From the NCBI RefSeq assembly GCF_004342985.1, contig NZ_SMBO01000003.1, forward strand, positions 549,552 to 613,551: a stretch of DNA of 64,000 nt, in the 5' to 3' direction. The notes beneath the pieces are model-generated. The model did not search any database, was not told the DNA's origin, and was given only the letters and a program-made list of their open reading frames with translations. The position numbers and the translations under genes were made by a program. The DNA is from Novosphingobium sp. PhB57. Its GTDB lineage: Bacteria; Pseudomonadota; Alphaproteobacteria; Sphingomonadales; Sphingomonadaceae. Numbering within the stretch: position 1 is the first letter of the stretch; each line of letters begins with the position of its first letter. Shown here in pieces: positions 1-9,601 of the stretch.

Positions 1-854
1 GCATCGCGCCGGATGGTTCCGCGATTGACGAATATGCCGCGCCCACCGGCGTCGCCGCGCTCGACCGTGACGGCATGGTGGAGGCCGTGGCCGGGCTGGT
101 GGCGCGCTGGCCGGACCATGGGCCGATCTATGCGTCCGGGATGATCGGATCGAACATCGGCTGGGCCGAGGCCCCTTACGCGCTGGCACCTGCCGGACTG
201 GGCGAAGTCGCCTCCGCCTGCGTCCCGGTCGAGATCGGCGGCACGCCGCTGCGGATCGTTCCCGGCATTGCCTGTCGCCGCGCCTTCGACGACGCGCCCG
301 ACGTGATGCGCGGCGAGGAAGTGGAGCTTCTCGGACTTCTCGCCATGGGGCAGGCGCAGGGGATCGCGGCCCTGCCCGGCACCCATACCAAGTGGGTGCG
401 GATCGAGGACGGCCGCATCGCGGACTTCTTCACCGCCATGTCGGGGGAAATCTTCGACCGCCTCACGCTCCAGGGCCTGCTCGCCTCGGTCGTGGAGGGC
501 GAGGCAGTGGAGGGCGATGCCTTCCACGCGGGCGTTGCGGCCGGAAAGTCGCGGAGCCCCGGTCTTGCCACCCAACTCTTCGGCGTGCGCGCGAAAGTGG
601 TTCGCGGCGACCTGCAGCGCAGCGAGAGCCCGTCCTACTTGCGCGGACTGCTGATCGGCTCGGAGCTGGCGGACGCGCTGGATGTCAGCGCGGACTTCGG
701 CAAGGCACAGATCCCCTTGATCGGGAACGGCCCGCTGTCGCGTCTCTACGCGGCCGCGCTGGCGTCGATCGGGGTGGAATCCCGCTTCATCCCCTCGGGC
801 GAGGCCTGCCTGAAGGGATTTCGCGCCATCCATGATGCGCGGAACGGGGATTGA
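1..854 (+). CDS. dgoK: 2-dehydro-3-deoxygalactonokinase, 5'-truncated by window edge
   Basis: Phosphorylates 2-keto-3-deoxygalactonate with ATP in the De Ley-Doudoroff (galactonate) route, in the cytoplasm. The frame is open from the first bases of the window, with coding-like sequence before the first ATG at 75, so the true start lies outside; 283 codons are visible. Family hallmarks are the SGMIGSNIGWAEAPY segment, the GTHTKWV motif and the C-terminal IGNGPLSRLY and PSGEACLKG segments. A partner aldolase would be expected upstream or downstream; none lies within this window. The family assignment is confident from these motifs. A role in galactose or galactonate use is inferred and agrees with the sugar genes further right. 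Confidence 0.88.
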   Translation, partial: IAPDGSAIDEYAAPTGVAALDRDGMVEAVAGLVARWPDHGPIYASGMIGSNIGWAEAPYALAPAGLGEVASACVPVEIGGTPLRIVPGIACRRAFDDAPDVMRGEEVELLGLLAMGQAQGIAALPGTHTKWVRIEDGRIADFFTAMSGEIFDRLTLQGLLASVVEGEAVEGDAFHAGVAAGKSRSPGLATQLFGVRAKVVRGDLQRSESPSYLRGLLIGSELADALDVSADFGKAQIPLIGNGPLSRLYAAALASIGVESRFIPSGEACLKGFRAIHDARNGD

Positions 855-1007
855 TAGCCAGAGGGGCGGCGGAACACGCTGCGCCCGATCGGCTGGGGCA
901 TTCACCGCCTAGGCATCTGAATGCCGCGGCGTATACCTGCAGTGCCAATGGCCAGCCCGCGGGGCCGGCCAGGCACTCAGGTCAAACCGGATAGCGCCGG
1001 TGCAGCG

Positions 1008-1343
1008 TCAGTCGGCCAGGGCCAGCTTGGCGGCAGGCGCAGTCGATGCATCCGCGCGGCGGGTTTCGATCTGGCTGCGAATGTCGGCCACGACGGCGGC
1101 GCGGCAATCCTGAGCCTTGCGCTCGGCGGCGAGGTGAACGCTGGCCATCTTTTCACCGCATACCGTGCGCGCGGCCTGGTCCATGCGAATGGCAAGGCGC
1201 TGCTGCCCGTCTGCCGTGGCGAGATCGAGACCCTTGATTTCGAGAACCGTCTGGTCCTTCGCGAACGGATTTTCGCCGGTAGCTGCAGTGGCCGACGTGG
1301 CAAAAGCCAGCGACGCCAGCGCAAGAACGCCAATCTTCATCAT
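1008..1343 (-). CDS. UrcA family secreted protein
   Basis: A small protein of about 111 residues with an N-terminal signal peptide (hydrophobic GVLALASLAFA followed by ATAA). The mature part contains the conserved ...RTVCGEK... and ...DCRAAVVADI... segments with two cysteines, typical of the UrcA family of sphingomonads and Caulobacter. The function is unknown; a disulfide between the two cysteines in the periplasm is plausible. I placed the start at the ATG at 1343, where the signal peptide begins, rather than the upstream in-frame ATG at 1361. It follows another small secreted protein on the same strand after 115 bases. Confidence 0.75.
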   Translation of the reverse strand: MMKIGVLALASLAFATSATAATGENPFAKDQTVLEIKGLDLATADGQQRLAIRMDQAARTVCGEKMASVHLAAERKAQDCRAAVVADIRSQIETRRADASTAPAAKLALAD

Positions 1344-1458
1344 CTTCTCCCAAGCAGACACAAGGAGTCACACGGTGGCGACCACCGCACTCATAGCGCC
1401 CGATCAAAGAAATGACAATCGATCAGCTCATTTATTCACTCCAACCGTCAATTTTTGT

Positions 1459-1899
1459 TCAGCGTATTACTAGCACTGCTAGTTCAGTAATACTTCCAAG
1501 CATTCCGATCGGCAGTTCAACCTGCCGGGTATCCCTGCTGTCGCTTCCCGCCCCGAGGGTGGTGACGGCAATGTTCCGCGCACCGGGCGCCGACCAGGCC
1601 CGCACCGTCTCGACCGGAAGCAGCACTTTCCACGAGCGCCGGCCTTCCGCCTCTACCGGATGCCCGTTGATCAGGACTTGCGCCTGCGGATCGCTGCGTG
1701 CGCCCGAGACGAGCAGGCAGTCCGCATCCGCGCAGGAAACCAGTTTCGCGCCGGGGTGCTGGGCAGCCTGAGCCGAAGGCGCGCAAGTCATGGCGGCGGC
1801 CAGAACCCCGGGAGCCAGAACCCCGAGAGCCAGTCCGCCGAGAGGCCTGCGCCGCCCGGCCCGAACCTCTGCGGCGCGATGGGGAAAACGCCGCCTCAT
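1459..1899 (-). CDS. Secreted hypothetical protein
   Basis: A 146-residue protein. An arginine-rich N-terminus is followed by an Ala/Gly/Leu-rich hydrophobic stretch ending in AQA, which looks like a signal peptide with cleavage near residue 45. The mature region carries CADADCLLVSG (two cysteines), then a beta-rich segment. I do not recognise a characterised family. There is no clear ribosome binding site before the ATG at 1899, so a start further inside is possible. Its 3' end overlaps an inverted repeat with TATTAC/GTAATA arms (1465-1492). Confidence 0.6.
   Translation of the reverse strand: MRRRFPHRAAEVRAGRRRPLGGLALGVLAPGVLAAAMTCAPSAQAAQHPGAKLVSCADADCLLVSGARSDPQAQVLINGHPVEAEGRRSWKVLLPVETVRAWSAPGARNIAVTTLGAGSDSRDTRQVELPIGMLGSITELAVLVIR
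1465..1492. promoter_or_regulatory. Possible NikR-like site with 16-nt spacer
   Basis: TATTAC (1465-1470) and GTAATA (1487-1492) form a perfect inverted repeat with a 16-base spacer. The arms equal those of the sites at 11.6, 14.4 and 15.2 kb, but those have 14-base spacers. It lies inside the end of the preceding coding region and about 120 bases before the UrcA gene. It may be a variant site or chance. Confidence 0.3.
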
Positions 1900-2152
1900 C
1901 GGCTGGTCCGGCGCTGCGCGTTACCGCCTGCAGCGCCCCGGATCGCCCCTGCCCGCGCCTCCATGCCGTCGCGAAGGAACCGCAGGACCGCCGAAGCGGC
2001 GATGCGCAGCGGGCCTGCCTGCCGGGAGTGCTTGCTGGGAAGATCGTTCCTGACGCTCATCTACCGCCTTCACCTTGTGTCTGGTGAAAAGACTGCAGTG
2101 CCGGAGGTCATCACGGCAGGGGTAAAATCCCGATGCCGCCCATAGATCGGAT

Positions 2153-3091
2153 CTATGATCGAGGCTGGGCGCGCAGACGGCGAAACACTTCGTCGATGAA
2201 CAGCTGGGTCGCCGTGTCGCGTTCCGGCTCGGAGCGGGCGAGCAGGAAGATGTCGTAAGCCGGTTCGATATCAGCATGGAGCAGCGGCCAGAGCGCGCCC
2301 CGCTCCACTTCCGCGCGCACGGCAGGCATGGGCAGGAAACCCATGCCCACCCCGCACAGGATCAGTCGCCGCGCCTCGTTCATGTCGTCGGCCAGGCCGG
2401 TCACCCGCGTGCCCAGCCTGTAGCGGCGGCGCAGATGCGTGATGACCTCGATCTCGTCACTGCCCATGAGCACGAAAGCCTCGTGCTCCAGTTCGCGCGG
2501 CTGAGTGATGCGGTAACCGAACAGCGGATGATTGCGGGCGCAATAGAGTTGCTGGCGTTCGACGAACAGCGGCTCGTAGACCAGGCTGCCGCGCACGCTG
2601 TTGTCGTAGCCGATGCCCACTTCCACCTCGCCCGCCTCCAGCGCCTCCAGCACCTGCCGCCAGGCGGAGACGCGGATTTCTATGCGGATGTCCGGATTGC
2701 GCCGGTGGAAGCTCGCGATCGCTTCGTCGAATTCGGGAGAGACGATGGCGGACACGATCTGGATCCGCACCACCCCCTCGACCCGCCTGGTGGCCTGGGC
2801 CACCTGGTGCGGCATCATCCGCGCCGATTCGAGCATGTCCTCGCACAGGATCATCATCGCCTTGCCGGCGGCGGTCATCTCCACGCCATTGGCGGAGCGA
2901 TGCAGCAAGGTGGCGCCGACATGGTCTTCCAGCCGCTTGAGCGCTGCGCTGACGCTGGGCTGCTGCTTGCCAAGCTGCCGTGCCGCCGCGCCGATTCCCC
3001 CTGCTCGCACGATATCGACGAAAGTGCGCATCAGGTTCCAGTCCACCCGGCTGGCGAACTTCCTGTCAGTCAACGGCGTAGGTTCGCTCAT
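2153..3091 (-). CDS. LysR family transcriptional regulator
   Basis: A 312-residue DNA-binding regulator. The N-terminal winged helix-turn-helix (about residues 18-78) contains the LysR signature around AAARQLGKQQPSVSAALKRLED. A periplasmic-binding-protein-like effector domain follows from about residue 105. It is transcribed in the same direction as the carboxylase operon and lies just downstream of the beta-propeller gene. Its target and effector cannot be read from the sequence. It could act on the neighbouring operon or elsewhere. Confidence 0.88.
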   Translation of the reverse strand: MSEPTPLTDRKFASRVDWNLMRTFVDIVRAGGIGAAARQLGKQQPSVSAALKRLEDHVGATLLHRSANGVEMTAAGKAMMILCEDMLESARMMPHQVAQATRRVEGVVRIQIVSAIVSPEFDEAIASFHRRNPDIRIEIRVSAWRQVLEALEAGEVEVGIGYDNSVRGSLVYEPLFVERQQLYCARNHPLFGYRITQPRELEHEAFVLMGSDEIEVITHLRRRYRLGTRVTGLADDMNEARRLILCGVGMGFLPMPAVRAEVERGALWPLLHADIEPAYDIFLLARSEPERDTATQLFIDEVFRRLRAQPRS

Positions 3092-3197
3092 GCGTCATCT
3101 GTCCCATCGGCGCCGGTACCGCAGCGATCGAACAGAACCGGACGGATCGGCCAACCGGAAGCGGAAGCGAACGCAGTCCGGCCGCTCCCGACGCTAT

Positions 3198-4136
3198 CTA
3201 TCTGTTCTTCTTCAATTCCGACTTCGGCCACCAGGTCAGCGTATGCTCGTCGTGCGCCGTCGTCCACACGCCTGACGGCGTAAAGCGCAGCGCGCCGCTG
3301 CCGGCCGGCTTGCCGAAGCGCGATTCCACGGCGCCGGTCCCGGCATCGATGGTCGCAAACACCTGGTCGTCCGTGGTGCGCAGCCAGATCCTGCCGCTGC
3401 CCGCGTCGATATCGCCCCACTTGAGGTTCTCCCCGACTTTCGTGCGGCCGGTGACCGTCACGGTCTGGGGATCGATGCGGGCCAGCGTGCCATCGCCTTG
3501 TTCCTGGACCCAGACCGCCCCCTCGCCCGCAACCAGGAAGCCCGGTTCCGCACCGAGCGGAGCGCGCCCGGTGACGGTGTTTGTGGCCGGATCGATGCGC
3601 TGGACCGAGCGCTCCGCCGCGCTGACCGCCCAGACCGCATCGAAGCCGAACGCAAGGTACCAGGTCCCGCGATCGACCTTTACCGAGGCAATGACCTGGT
3701 TGGTCGCCGGATCGATGCGCGAGACGGCGCCCTTGTCATCGCTGGCCACCCAGATCGAGCCGGCGCCGGCAACGACGTTCAGCTCGCCCTGCGGATTGGC
3801 GATGCCCGTGGGGATCGTCGCGAGCACTTTGGCCGAACGGATATCGATGCGCTTAACGGCCAGTTCCTGGCAGTCCGCCAGCCAGAGCGAGCCATAAGCC
3901 ACCGTCATCGCCCCGCAGGCGCGGCTCACCGGCACTTCCGCGAGCTTGCCCTTGCGGGACCACTGCTCCACTCTGGTGCGGTTGGTGGTCCAGACCGTCT
4001 TGCCGTCCACCGCCAGGAAGTCCGCGAAGCCCGGCACGGCGATGACCTGCTCCGCATGGGCCTGGCCAATGCCTGCCACCGCGGCGCCGGCCATGGCAGC
4101 GCCGGTCAGAGCCGCCATCGAAATCCACTTGCGCAT
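3198..4136 (-). CDS. Secreted YVTN/NHL-type beta-propeller protein
   Basis: A 312-residue protein with a signal peptide (first ~28 residues, ending AHA). The mature chain is built of repeats of the pattern x-SRIDPATNQVIA, QRIDPATNTVTG, ARIDPQTVTVTG alternating with AVW/SIWVAS strands. This indicates a six- to seven-bladed beta-propeller of the Vgb/YVTN kind. A ribosome binding site (AGGGGG) precedes the ATG. It begins 60 bases after the allophanate hydrolase gene on the same strand, so it may be the last gene of that operon. Its role is unknown; a periplasmic binding or scaffold function is inferred. Confidence 0.72.
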   Translation of the reverse strand: MRKWISMAALTGAAMAGAAVAGIGQAHAEQVIAVPGFADFLAVDGKTVWTTNRTRVEQWSRKGKLAEVPVSRACGAMTVAYGSLWLADCQELAVKRIDIRSAKVLATIPTGIANPQGELNVVAGAGSIWVASDDKGAVSRIDPATNQVIASVKVDRGTWYLAFGFDAVWAVSAAERSVQRIDPATNTVTGRAPLGAEPGFLVAGEGAVWVQEQGDGTLARIDPQTVTVTGRTKVGENLKWGDIDAGSGRIWLRTTDDQVFATIDAGTGAVESRFGKPAGSGALRFTPSGVWTTAHDEHTLTWWPKSELKKNR

Positions 4137-4196
4137 GCTAACCCCCTGTTTCTCGTACCGGTGTTTGCTCGTACCGGCTTGTGTCGAGCCGCCCGC

Positions 4197-6008
4197 TCAG
4201 GCAGCGCGTGCCACGAAGGCGCGCCAGCCGCCCAGGCTGGTGATGTCCTCGGCGCCGTCCAGGGCGCGGGACTCGGCCACGAAGCCCTTGACGCTGCTGC
4301 CGTCGGCCAGGGTAACCGTGCCGATGGCCAGCGGCGCCGGGACGTCGACGACGAAGCTCCCGAACTCGGCGACACCCAGTTCATAGACTTCCACCTTGAT
4401 CGGTGCGCCATCCGCGCTGTGGACGAGCGCGGGCTTGGGCGGCACGCTGTCCGCCATGGCGTAGAGCCGGTAGTTGGGCGCGGTCTCGAAAGCCCCCACG
4501 AATTCGGCATCGCGGGAGGTGAGCTGCCAGTGCAGCGGCATGTCCTTGAGATGGGCGCCGACGACGGCGAGCTTAACGGTCTGCATCTTTCCCTCCAGAT
4601 CGAGTGGTGGCGTTGACGGAAGCGCGGCGGCCGAAAGATAGGCATCGGCAGCATCGAACAGGGCACGGTCGCTGTCGGCAGGGCCGATCAGGGTGATCCC
4701 GAAGCCGGTGGCATTGGCGCGGATCCCGGCGGGCACGGCCAGTGCGGCCATGTCCAGCAGGTTCACGAAATTGGTGTAGAGCCCGAGGTTGCTGTTGAGC
4801 GCCACCGGCGCCGCCAGCATCTCGGCCACGCGGTACGTGGTGCCGGTGGTGGGGAAGGCCAGCATGTCCAGCTCGTTCCACAGGAGATCGGCATGGCGCT
4901 TGAGATCGGCCATGCGGTAGATCCCGTTCCACAGCTCGGTAGCGGCGATAGCCGCACCCGGCTCCACCACCGCGCGGACGGTCGGGTCCACGGCGAGCGG
5001 GTTGGAGGCCAGGATCCCGGCCATGGCCGCCGTACGCTCGGCAACCCAGGGGCCGCCGTAAAGGAGTTGCGCTGCCTCCAGCAAGGGCGCGAGGTCGATC
5101 TCGACGATTTCGCCCAGCGCGGCGAGGTGGGTCAGGGCCTGGTCGTAGAGGTACTCGGATTCGCCGTCGCCGAACCACACGCGCTGCTCGCGCCGCGGAA
5201 CGCCGATGCGGCGCAGGGCGAGCGGGCGGTCGGCCAGTGGCTTGGAGTAAGGATCAGCCGGGTCGAAGCCTGCCACGACCCTGTCCACCAGCCGCGCATC
5301 GGCCGTGCTGTCAGTGAAGACGGTGATGCAGTCGATGGAACGGCAGGCGGGTACCAGCCCGCGCGTGCTCCAGCGGCCCTTGGTGGGCTTGAAGCCGATC
5401 AGGTGGTTGAAGGCGGCCGGCACGCGGCCGGACCCGGCCGTATCGGTGCCGAGCGCGAAGGCGACCAGTCCCGCCGCCACCGCGATCGAGGAACCGGAAC
5501 TCGATCCGCCGCTGACATAGGCCAGGTTCGAGGCATTGCGCGGAATGCCGTAAGGGCTGCGCGTTCCGTTGAGGCCGGTGGCGAACTGGTCGAGGTTGGT
5601 CTTGCCCACGCAGATCGCCCCGGCCGCCAGCAGACGCGCGACCACATCGGCATCGCTCTCGGGCTCGTAGGCGAAAGCGGGACAGGCTGCCGTCGTTTCC
5701 AGCCCGGACACGTCGATATTGTCCTTCACCGCGAAGGGGACGCCCGCCAGCGGCAGGTCTTCCCCGGCTGCGACGCGGGCGTCCACGGCGCTGGCGGCAG
5801 CCAGGACATCCTCACGGCTGGCCCGGCTGATCCAGATCTGCGGCTGCACCGCGTCGTAAGCCTCGATGCGCGCCAAGGCATCCTGCGCCACGGCGAGCGC
5901 CGAGGTCGCCCCGCCCCGGACGGCGGCGGCGATGTCCTGCACGCCGAGACGGCCAGCTGCGGTTGCGGTTGCGGTTGCGGTCAGGGCGGTGATGGCGGGC
6001 CCGCTCAT
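4197..6008 (-). CDS. atzF: Allophanate hydrolase
   Basis: Hydrolyses allophanate to two ammonia and two CO2, the last step after urea or guanidine carboxylation. The protein has 603 residues. The amidase-signature domain occupies about 1-450, with Lys95 in FAVKDN, the cis-Ser in GGSSSGSS (167-174) and the nucleophile Ser193 in TDTAGSGR. The C-terminal domain (about 480-603) is the usual AtzF extension. I chose the ATG at 6008 because it overlaps the carboxylase stop codon as ATGA; a longer frame to 6113 would lie inside the carboxylase. This makes a translationally coupled pair. Confidence 0.92.
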   Translation of the reverse strand: MSGPAITALTATATATAAGRLGVQDIAAAVRGGATSALAVAQDALARIEAYDAVQPQIWISRASREDVLAAASAVDARVAAGEDLPLAGVPFAVKDNIDVSGLETTAACPAFAYEPESDADVVARLLAAGAICVGKTNLDQFATGLNGTRSPYGIPRNASNLAYVSGGSSSGSSIAVAAGLVAFALGTDTAGSGRVPAAFNHLIGFKPTKGRWSTRGLVPACRSIDCITVFTDSTADARLVDRVVAGFDPADPYSKPLADRPLALRRIGVPRREQRVWFGDGESEYLYDQALTHLAALGEIVEIDLAPLLEAAQLLYGGPWVAERTAAMAGILASNPLAVDPTVRAVVEPGAAIAATELWNGIYRMADLKRHADLLWNELDMLAFPTTGTTYRVAEMLAAPVALNSNLGLYTNFVNLLDMAALAVPAGIRANATGFGITLIGPADSDRALFDAADAYLSAAALPSTPPLDLEGKMQTVKLAVVGAHLKDMPLHWQLTSRDAEFVGAFETAPNYRLYAMADSVPPKPALVHSADGAPIKVEVYELGVAEFGSFVVDVPAPLAIGTVTLADGSSVKGFVAESRALDGAEDITSLGGWRAFVARAA

Positions 6009-9000
6009 GCGCTGCGCCTCAGGGCCAGCATCGGCGCGCCGGGCTGAAGCGACTGCCCTTCGCGCATGTAGAGTGCCGCCACCGTTCCCGCGCCGGGGCT
6101 TTCGACCGGACATTCCATTTTCATCGCCTCGATCACGGCGATCCTGTCGCCTGCCTCAACTCTGTCACCCGCTGCCACGAGCAGCCGGGTGACGCTGCCG
6201 CCGTAAGGCGCCTCCACGAGGTCCGCGCCGTCGGGCGGGACGATCGCGGCTTCCACCGGGACTTCCACTTCGGCGGCCGCCTCTGCCTGGTCGAATTCAC
6301 CCCGGCGCTGCCAGTCCTCGCGCTCATCGTCGAAGGCAGCCTGCCTGCGGGCCTCAAATTCGGCGATCCCTTCCGCATTGTCCGCCAGGAAGGCGCGGTA
6401 GTCGGCCAGCCGGAATTCGGAAGGCTCGATCGTGATCGACCGGCGCCCGGCAGGAAACTCGCGGCGCCATTCGGCCAGTTCCTCGGCGCTGACGGGATAG
6501 AAGCGGATCTGGTCGAAGAAGCGCAGCAGCCAGGGCTTGCCCTCGGTGAAGGCATCGGTCTGGCGGTAGGTGTTCCAGACCTGGGTGGTGCGTCCGAACA
6601 GCTGGTAGCCGCCCGGCCCCTCCATGCCGTAGATGCACATGTAAGCGCCGCCGATGCCCACCACGTTGGGCGGCGTCCAGGTCCGGGCGGGATTGTACTT
6701 GGTGGTGACCAGTCGGTGCCGCGGATCGACCGGCGTGGCGACGGGTGCGCCCAGATAGACGTCCCCCAGCCCCATGACGAGGTAGTTGGCCTCGAAGATC
6801 AGGTTCTCCACCGAGGCCTGGTCGGGCATGCCGTTGATGCGGCGGATGAACTCGATGTTGTCCGGGCACCAGGGCGCATCGTCGCGCACGGTGGCCATGT
6901 ACTTCTCGATGGTCTCGATCGTCGCCGGATCGCGCCAGCTCAGCGGCAGGTGGACGACGCGCGAGGGGATCGTGAAGTCCTCCAGGTCGCCCAGCCGCTC
7001 TTCCGCCGCGATCAGCGTGGCGAGTGCCGCGCGCTGGTCCATCGCGGCACCGTCGAAATGGAGCTGGAGCGAGCGGATGCCCGGCACGATGTCGATGATG
7101 CCGGGAAGCGCCAGGCGCTCCAGTTCCGTCATCAGAGCATGGACGCGGATGCGCAGTTCGATGTCGAGCACGATCGGGCCGTATTCGACCAGGATGTTGC
7201 GATCGCCCTGCTGGCGATAGACGGTGCGCGGACGGCCCGGACCCTCGGGAATCTCGCCGAGGATGGGGGAAAGCGTCTCCACCGGCCGCACCGGGGAAGC
7301 GGCGGGCACGGCGCCCGTCGCCACGAGGTCGCGCTGCATCGCATCCGCCGCCGCCGCATCGTCGATGGTGACGGGGGCGAAGCGCAGCTTGTCGCCCGGC
7401 GCGAGCTGGCCGATCTTCCAGCGGTCGGCCGCGATCACCACGAAGGGGCAGACGAACCCGCCGAGCGAGGGACCGTCAGGACCGAGGATGATCGGCATGT
7501 CGCCGGTGAAGTCCACCGCGCCGATCGCGTAGGGATTGTCGTGGATGTTGGAGGGATGAAGCCCCGCCTCCCCGCCGTCGGTGCGCGCCCAGCGGGGTTT
7601 CGGACCGATCAGGCGCACGCCGGTGCGGTTGGAGTTGTAGTGGACTTTCCACTCGGCGGCGAGGAAGGTTTCGACGTCCTCACCCGTGAAGAAATCCGGC
7701 GCGCCGTGCGGGCCGTAGAGCACGCGCAGCGTCCATTCGCTGCCGATCTCGGGCAGCCGCACCGAAGGGAGCGCGGCGCCGACATCGTCGCTGCCCAGGT
7801 GCAGCGTGTCTCCCGCCAGCAGGCGGCGCGCGGCATGGCCGCCGAACTGGCCAAGCTCGAAGGTGCTGCGGCTGCCCAGATAGGGCGCGATGTCCAGACC
7901 CCCGGCGAAGAGGATATATCCGCGCAGGCCCGCCGTGGAGGCGCGGCCGAGCGCCAGCGTCTGGCCTGCGGCCACATCGACCGGCACGCCGCGCGCCACC
8001 GGCTTGCCGTCCAGCGTGGCGCCGAAGTCCGCGCCGGTCAGGCAGATGCGGGCCGGTGCGACGAAGGATAGGGTCGGCCCGGTGACCGTGGCTTCCAGCC
8101 CGGCAGTGCCTTCGGGATTGCCGAGCAGCCGGTTGCCGAGGCGGAAGGACTGGTCGTCCATCGGCCCCGATGGGGGGACGCCCACGGCCCAGAACTTCTG
8201 CCGACCCGGCCAGTCCTGCACCGTGGTCGCGGTGCCGCCGCTGACCACGCGGAACGCGCGCGGCTGGTAGGCGATCGTGTCGAGCACACGGGTCGAGACT
8301 TCGCCGCTGACGAAGGGCGCAGAGCGCACCACTTCGCGCAGCCAGCGCAAGTTGGTTTCCATGCCGTCGGCGCGGCTGCCGTCCAGCGCCCGCTGCGCGG
8401 CTTCCACCGCCTCGGCGCGGCTTGGCGCGTGAACGATCAGCTTGGCCAGCATCGGGTCGTACCAGGCGCTGACCGTGCTTCCGGCCGTGCACCAGGTCTC
8501 GGTGCGGATGTCGTCGGGAAACTCAAGACACGTCAGCGTGCCCGAAGTGGGCCGATAGTCCAGCGAGGGATCCTCGGCATAGAGCCGCATCTGCACCGCA
8601 TGGCCCTGCGGCACCGGTGTGCCGGCGTCGAGGAAGGCATAGTCGCCGCCAGCGCCGCGCACCATCCACTCGACCAGGTCGATGCCCATGACCGCCTCGG
8701 TCACGCCGTGCTCCACCTGGAGGCGGGTGTTCATCTCCAGGAAGAAGAACTGCTCCCGGTCGGCGTCGTAGAGATATTCCACGGTACCGGCCGAGCGATA
8801 GGCCGCGGCTTCGCCCAGGCGGATGGCCGAGGCGATCAGTTCGGCGCGAACATGCTGGGGCAGCAGCGGTGCCGGGGCTTCCTCGACCACTTTCTGGTTG
8901 CGGCGCTGCAACGAGCAGTCGCGTTCGCCCAGTGCCATGACGCGCCCCTGCCCGTCCCCGAAGAGCTGGACCTCGATGTGGCGCGCGCGGCGGATGTAGC

Positions 9001-9601
9001 GTTCCAGGAAGACGCTGGCATCGCCGAAGTTGCTGAGGCCCTGCCGCGCGACCGCGTCGAAGGCTTCGCGCAGGGCCGCTTCGTCCTCGCAGACGCGCAT
9101 GCCGATGCCCCCGCCCCCGGCCGTGGCCTTGAGCATGACCGGGTAGCCGATCTGCGCAGCGGCCTCCACGGCCTCTTCCTCGCCCGTCAGCAGGCCGGTG
9201 CCCGGTGCCAGCGGCACTTCGTGTGCTGCCGCCAGCGCGCGGGCGCTGTGCTTAAGGCCGAAAGTGCGGATGTTCTGCGTGGTCGGGCCGATGAACATGA
9301 TCCCCGCCGCCGCGCAGGCCTCGGCGAATTCCACGTTCTCCGCCAGGAAGCCGTAGCCCGGATGGATCGCCCCTGCCCCGGTCCGCCGGGCGGCGTCGAG
9401 GATCGCCGGGATGTTCAGGTAGCTATCCGAGGGCTTGGCCCCGCCGATGCAGACGGCCTCGTCCGCCATGGTGACGTGGCTGGAACCCTCGTCCGCTTCC
9501 GAGTAGACGGCGACAGAGCGAAGGCCCATGCCGCGCAGGGTGCGGATGATGCGGGTGGCGATCGCGCCCCGGTTGGCGATCAGGACCGTGTCGAAGCTCA
9601 T
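6005..9601 (-). CDS. Biotin-dependent urea/guanidine carboxylase
   Basis: A single-chain carboxylase of 1198 residues. Biotin carboxylase is at about 1-450 (ATP-grasp KATAGGGGIGM near 157, EMNTRLQVEHG near 289). The carboxyltransferase has KipA-like (about 450-770) and KipI-like (about 790-1010) halves. The biotinyl domain is at the end, with the biotinylated Lys1161 in EAMKMEC. It makes allophanate from urea, or carboxyguanidine from guanidine. Two DUF1989 genes sit immediately upstream, which in studied bacteria points to guanidine. An Asp follows YAIGAV, where from memory fungal urea carboxylase has Asn; this also favours guanidine but is unverified. The start overlaps the upstream stop as ATGA. 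Confidence 0.9.
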   Translation of the reverse strand: MSFDTVLIANRGAIATRIIRTLRGMGLRSVAVYSEADEGSSHVTMADEAVCIGGAKPSDSYLNIPAILDAARRTGAGAIHPGYGFLAENVEFAEACAAAGIMFIGPTTQNIRTFGLKHSARALAAAHEVPLAPGTGLLTGEEEAVEAAAQIGYPVMLKATAGGGGIGMRVCEDEAALREAFDAVARQGLSNFGDASVFLERYIRRARHIEVQLFGDGQGRVMALGERDCSLQRRNQKVVEEAPAPLLPQHVRAELIASAIRLGEAAAYRSAGTVEYLYDADREQFFFLEMNTRLQVEHGVTEAVMGIDLVEWMVRGAGGDYAFLDAGTPVPQGHAVQMRLYAEDPSLDYRPTSGTLTCLEFPDDIRTETWCTAGSTVSAWYDPMLAKLIVHAPSRAEAVEAAQRALDGSRADGMETNLRWLREVVRSAPFVSGEVSTRVLDTIAYQPRAFRVVSGGTATTVQDWPGRQKFWAVGVPPSGPMDDQSFRLGNRLLGNPEGTAGLEATVTGPTLSFVAPARICLTGADFGATLDGKPVARGVPVDVAAGQTLALGRASTAGLRGYILFAGGLDIAPYLGSRSTFELGQFGGHAARRLLAGDTLHLGSDDVGAALPSVRLPEIGSEWTLRVLYGPHGAPDFFTGEDVETFLAAEWKVHYNSNRTGVRLIGPKPRWARTDGGEAGLHPSNIHDNPYAIGAVDFTGDMPIILGPDGPSLGGFVCPFVVIAADRWKIGQLAPGDKLRFAPVTIDDAAAADAMQRDLVATGAVPAASPVRPVETLSPILGEIPEGPGRPRTVYRQQGDRNILVEYGPIVLDIELRIRVHALMTELERLALPGIIDIVPGIRSLQLHFDGAAMDQRAALATLIAAEERLGDLEDFTIPSRVVHLPLSWRDPATIETIEKYMATVRDDAPWCPDNIEFIRRINGMPDQASVENLIFEANYLVMGLGDVYLGAPVATPVDPRHRLVTTKYNPARTWTPPNVVGIGGAYMCIYGMEGPGGYQLFGRTTQVWNTYRQTDAFTEGKPWLLRFFDQIRFYPVSAEELAEWRREFPAGRRSITIEPSEFRLADYRAFLADNAEGIAEFEARRQAAFDDEREDWQRRGEFDQAEAAAEVEVPVEAAIVPPDGADLVEAPYGGSVTRLLVAAGDRVEAGDRIAVIEAMKMECPVESPGAGTVAALYMREGQSLQPGAPMLALRRSA

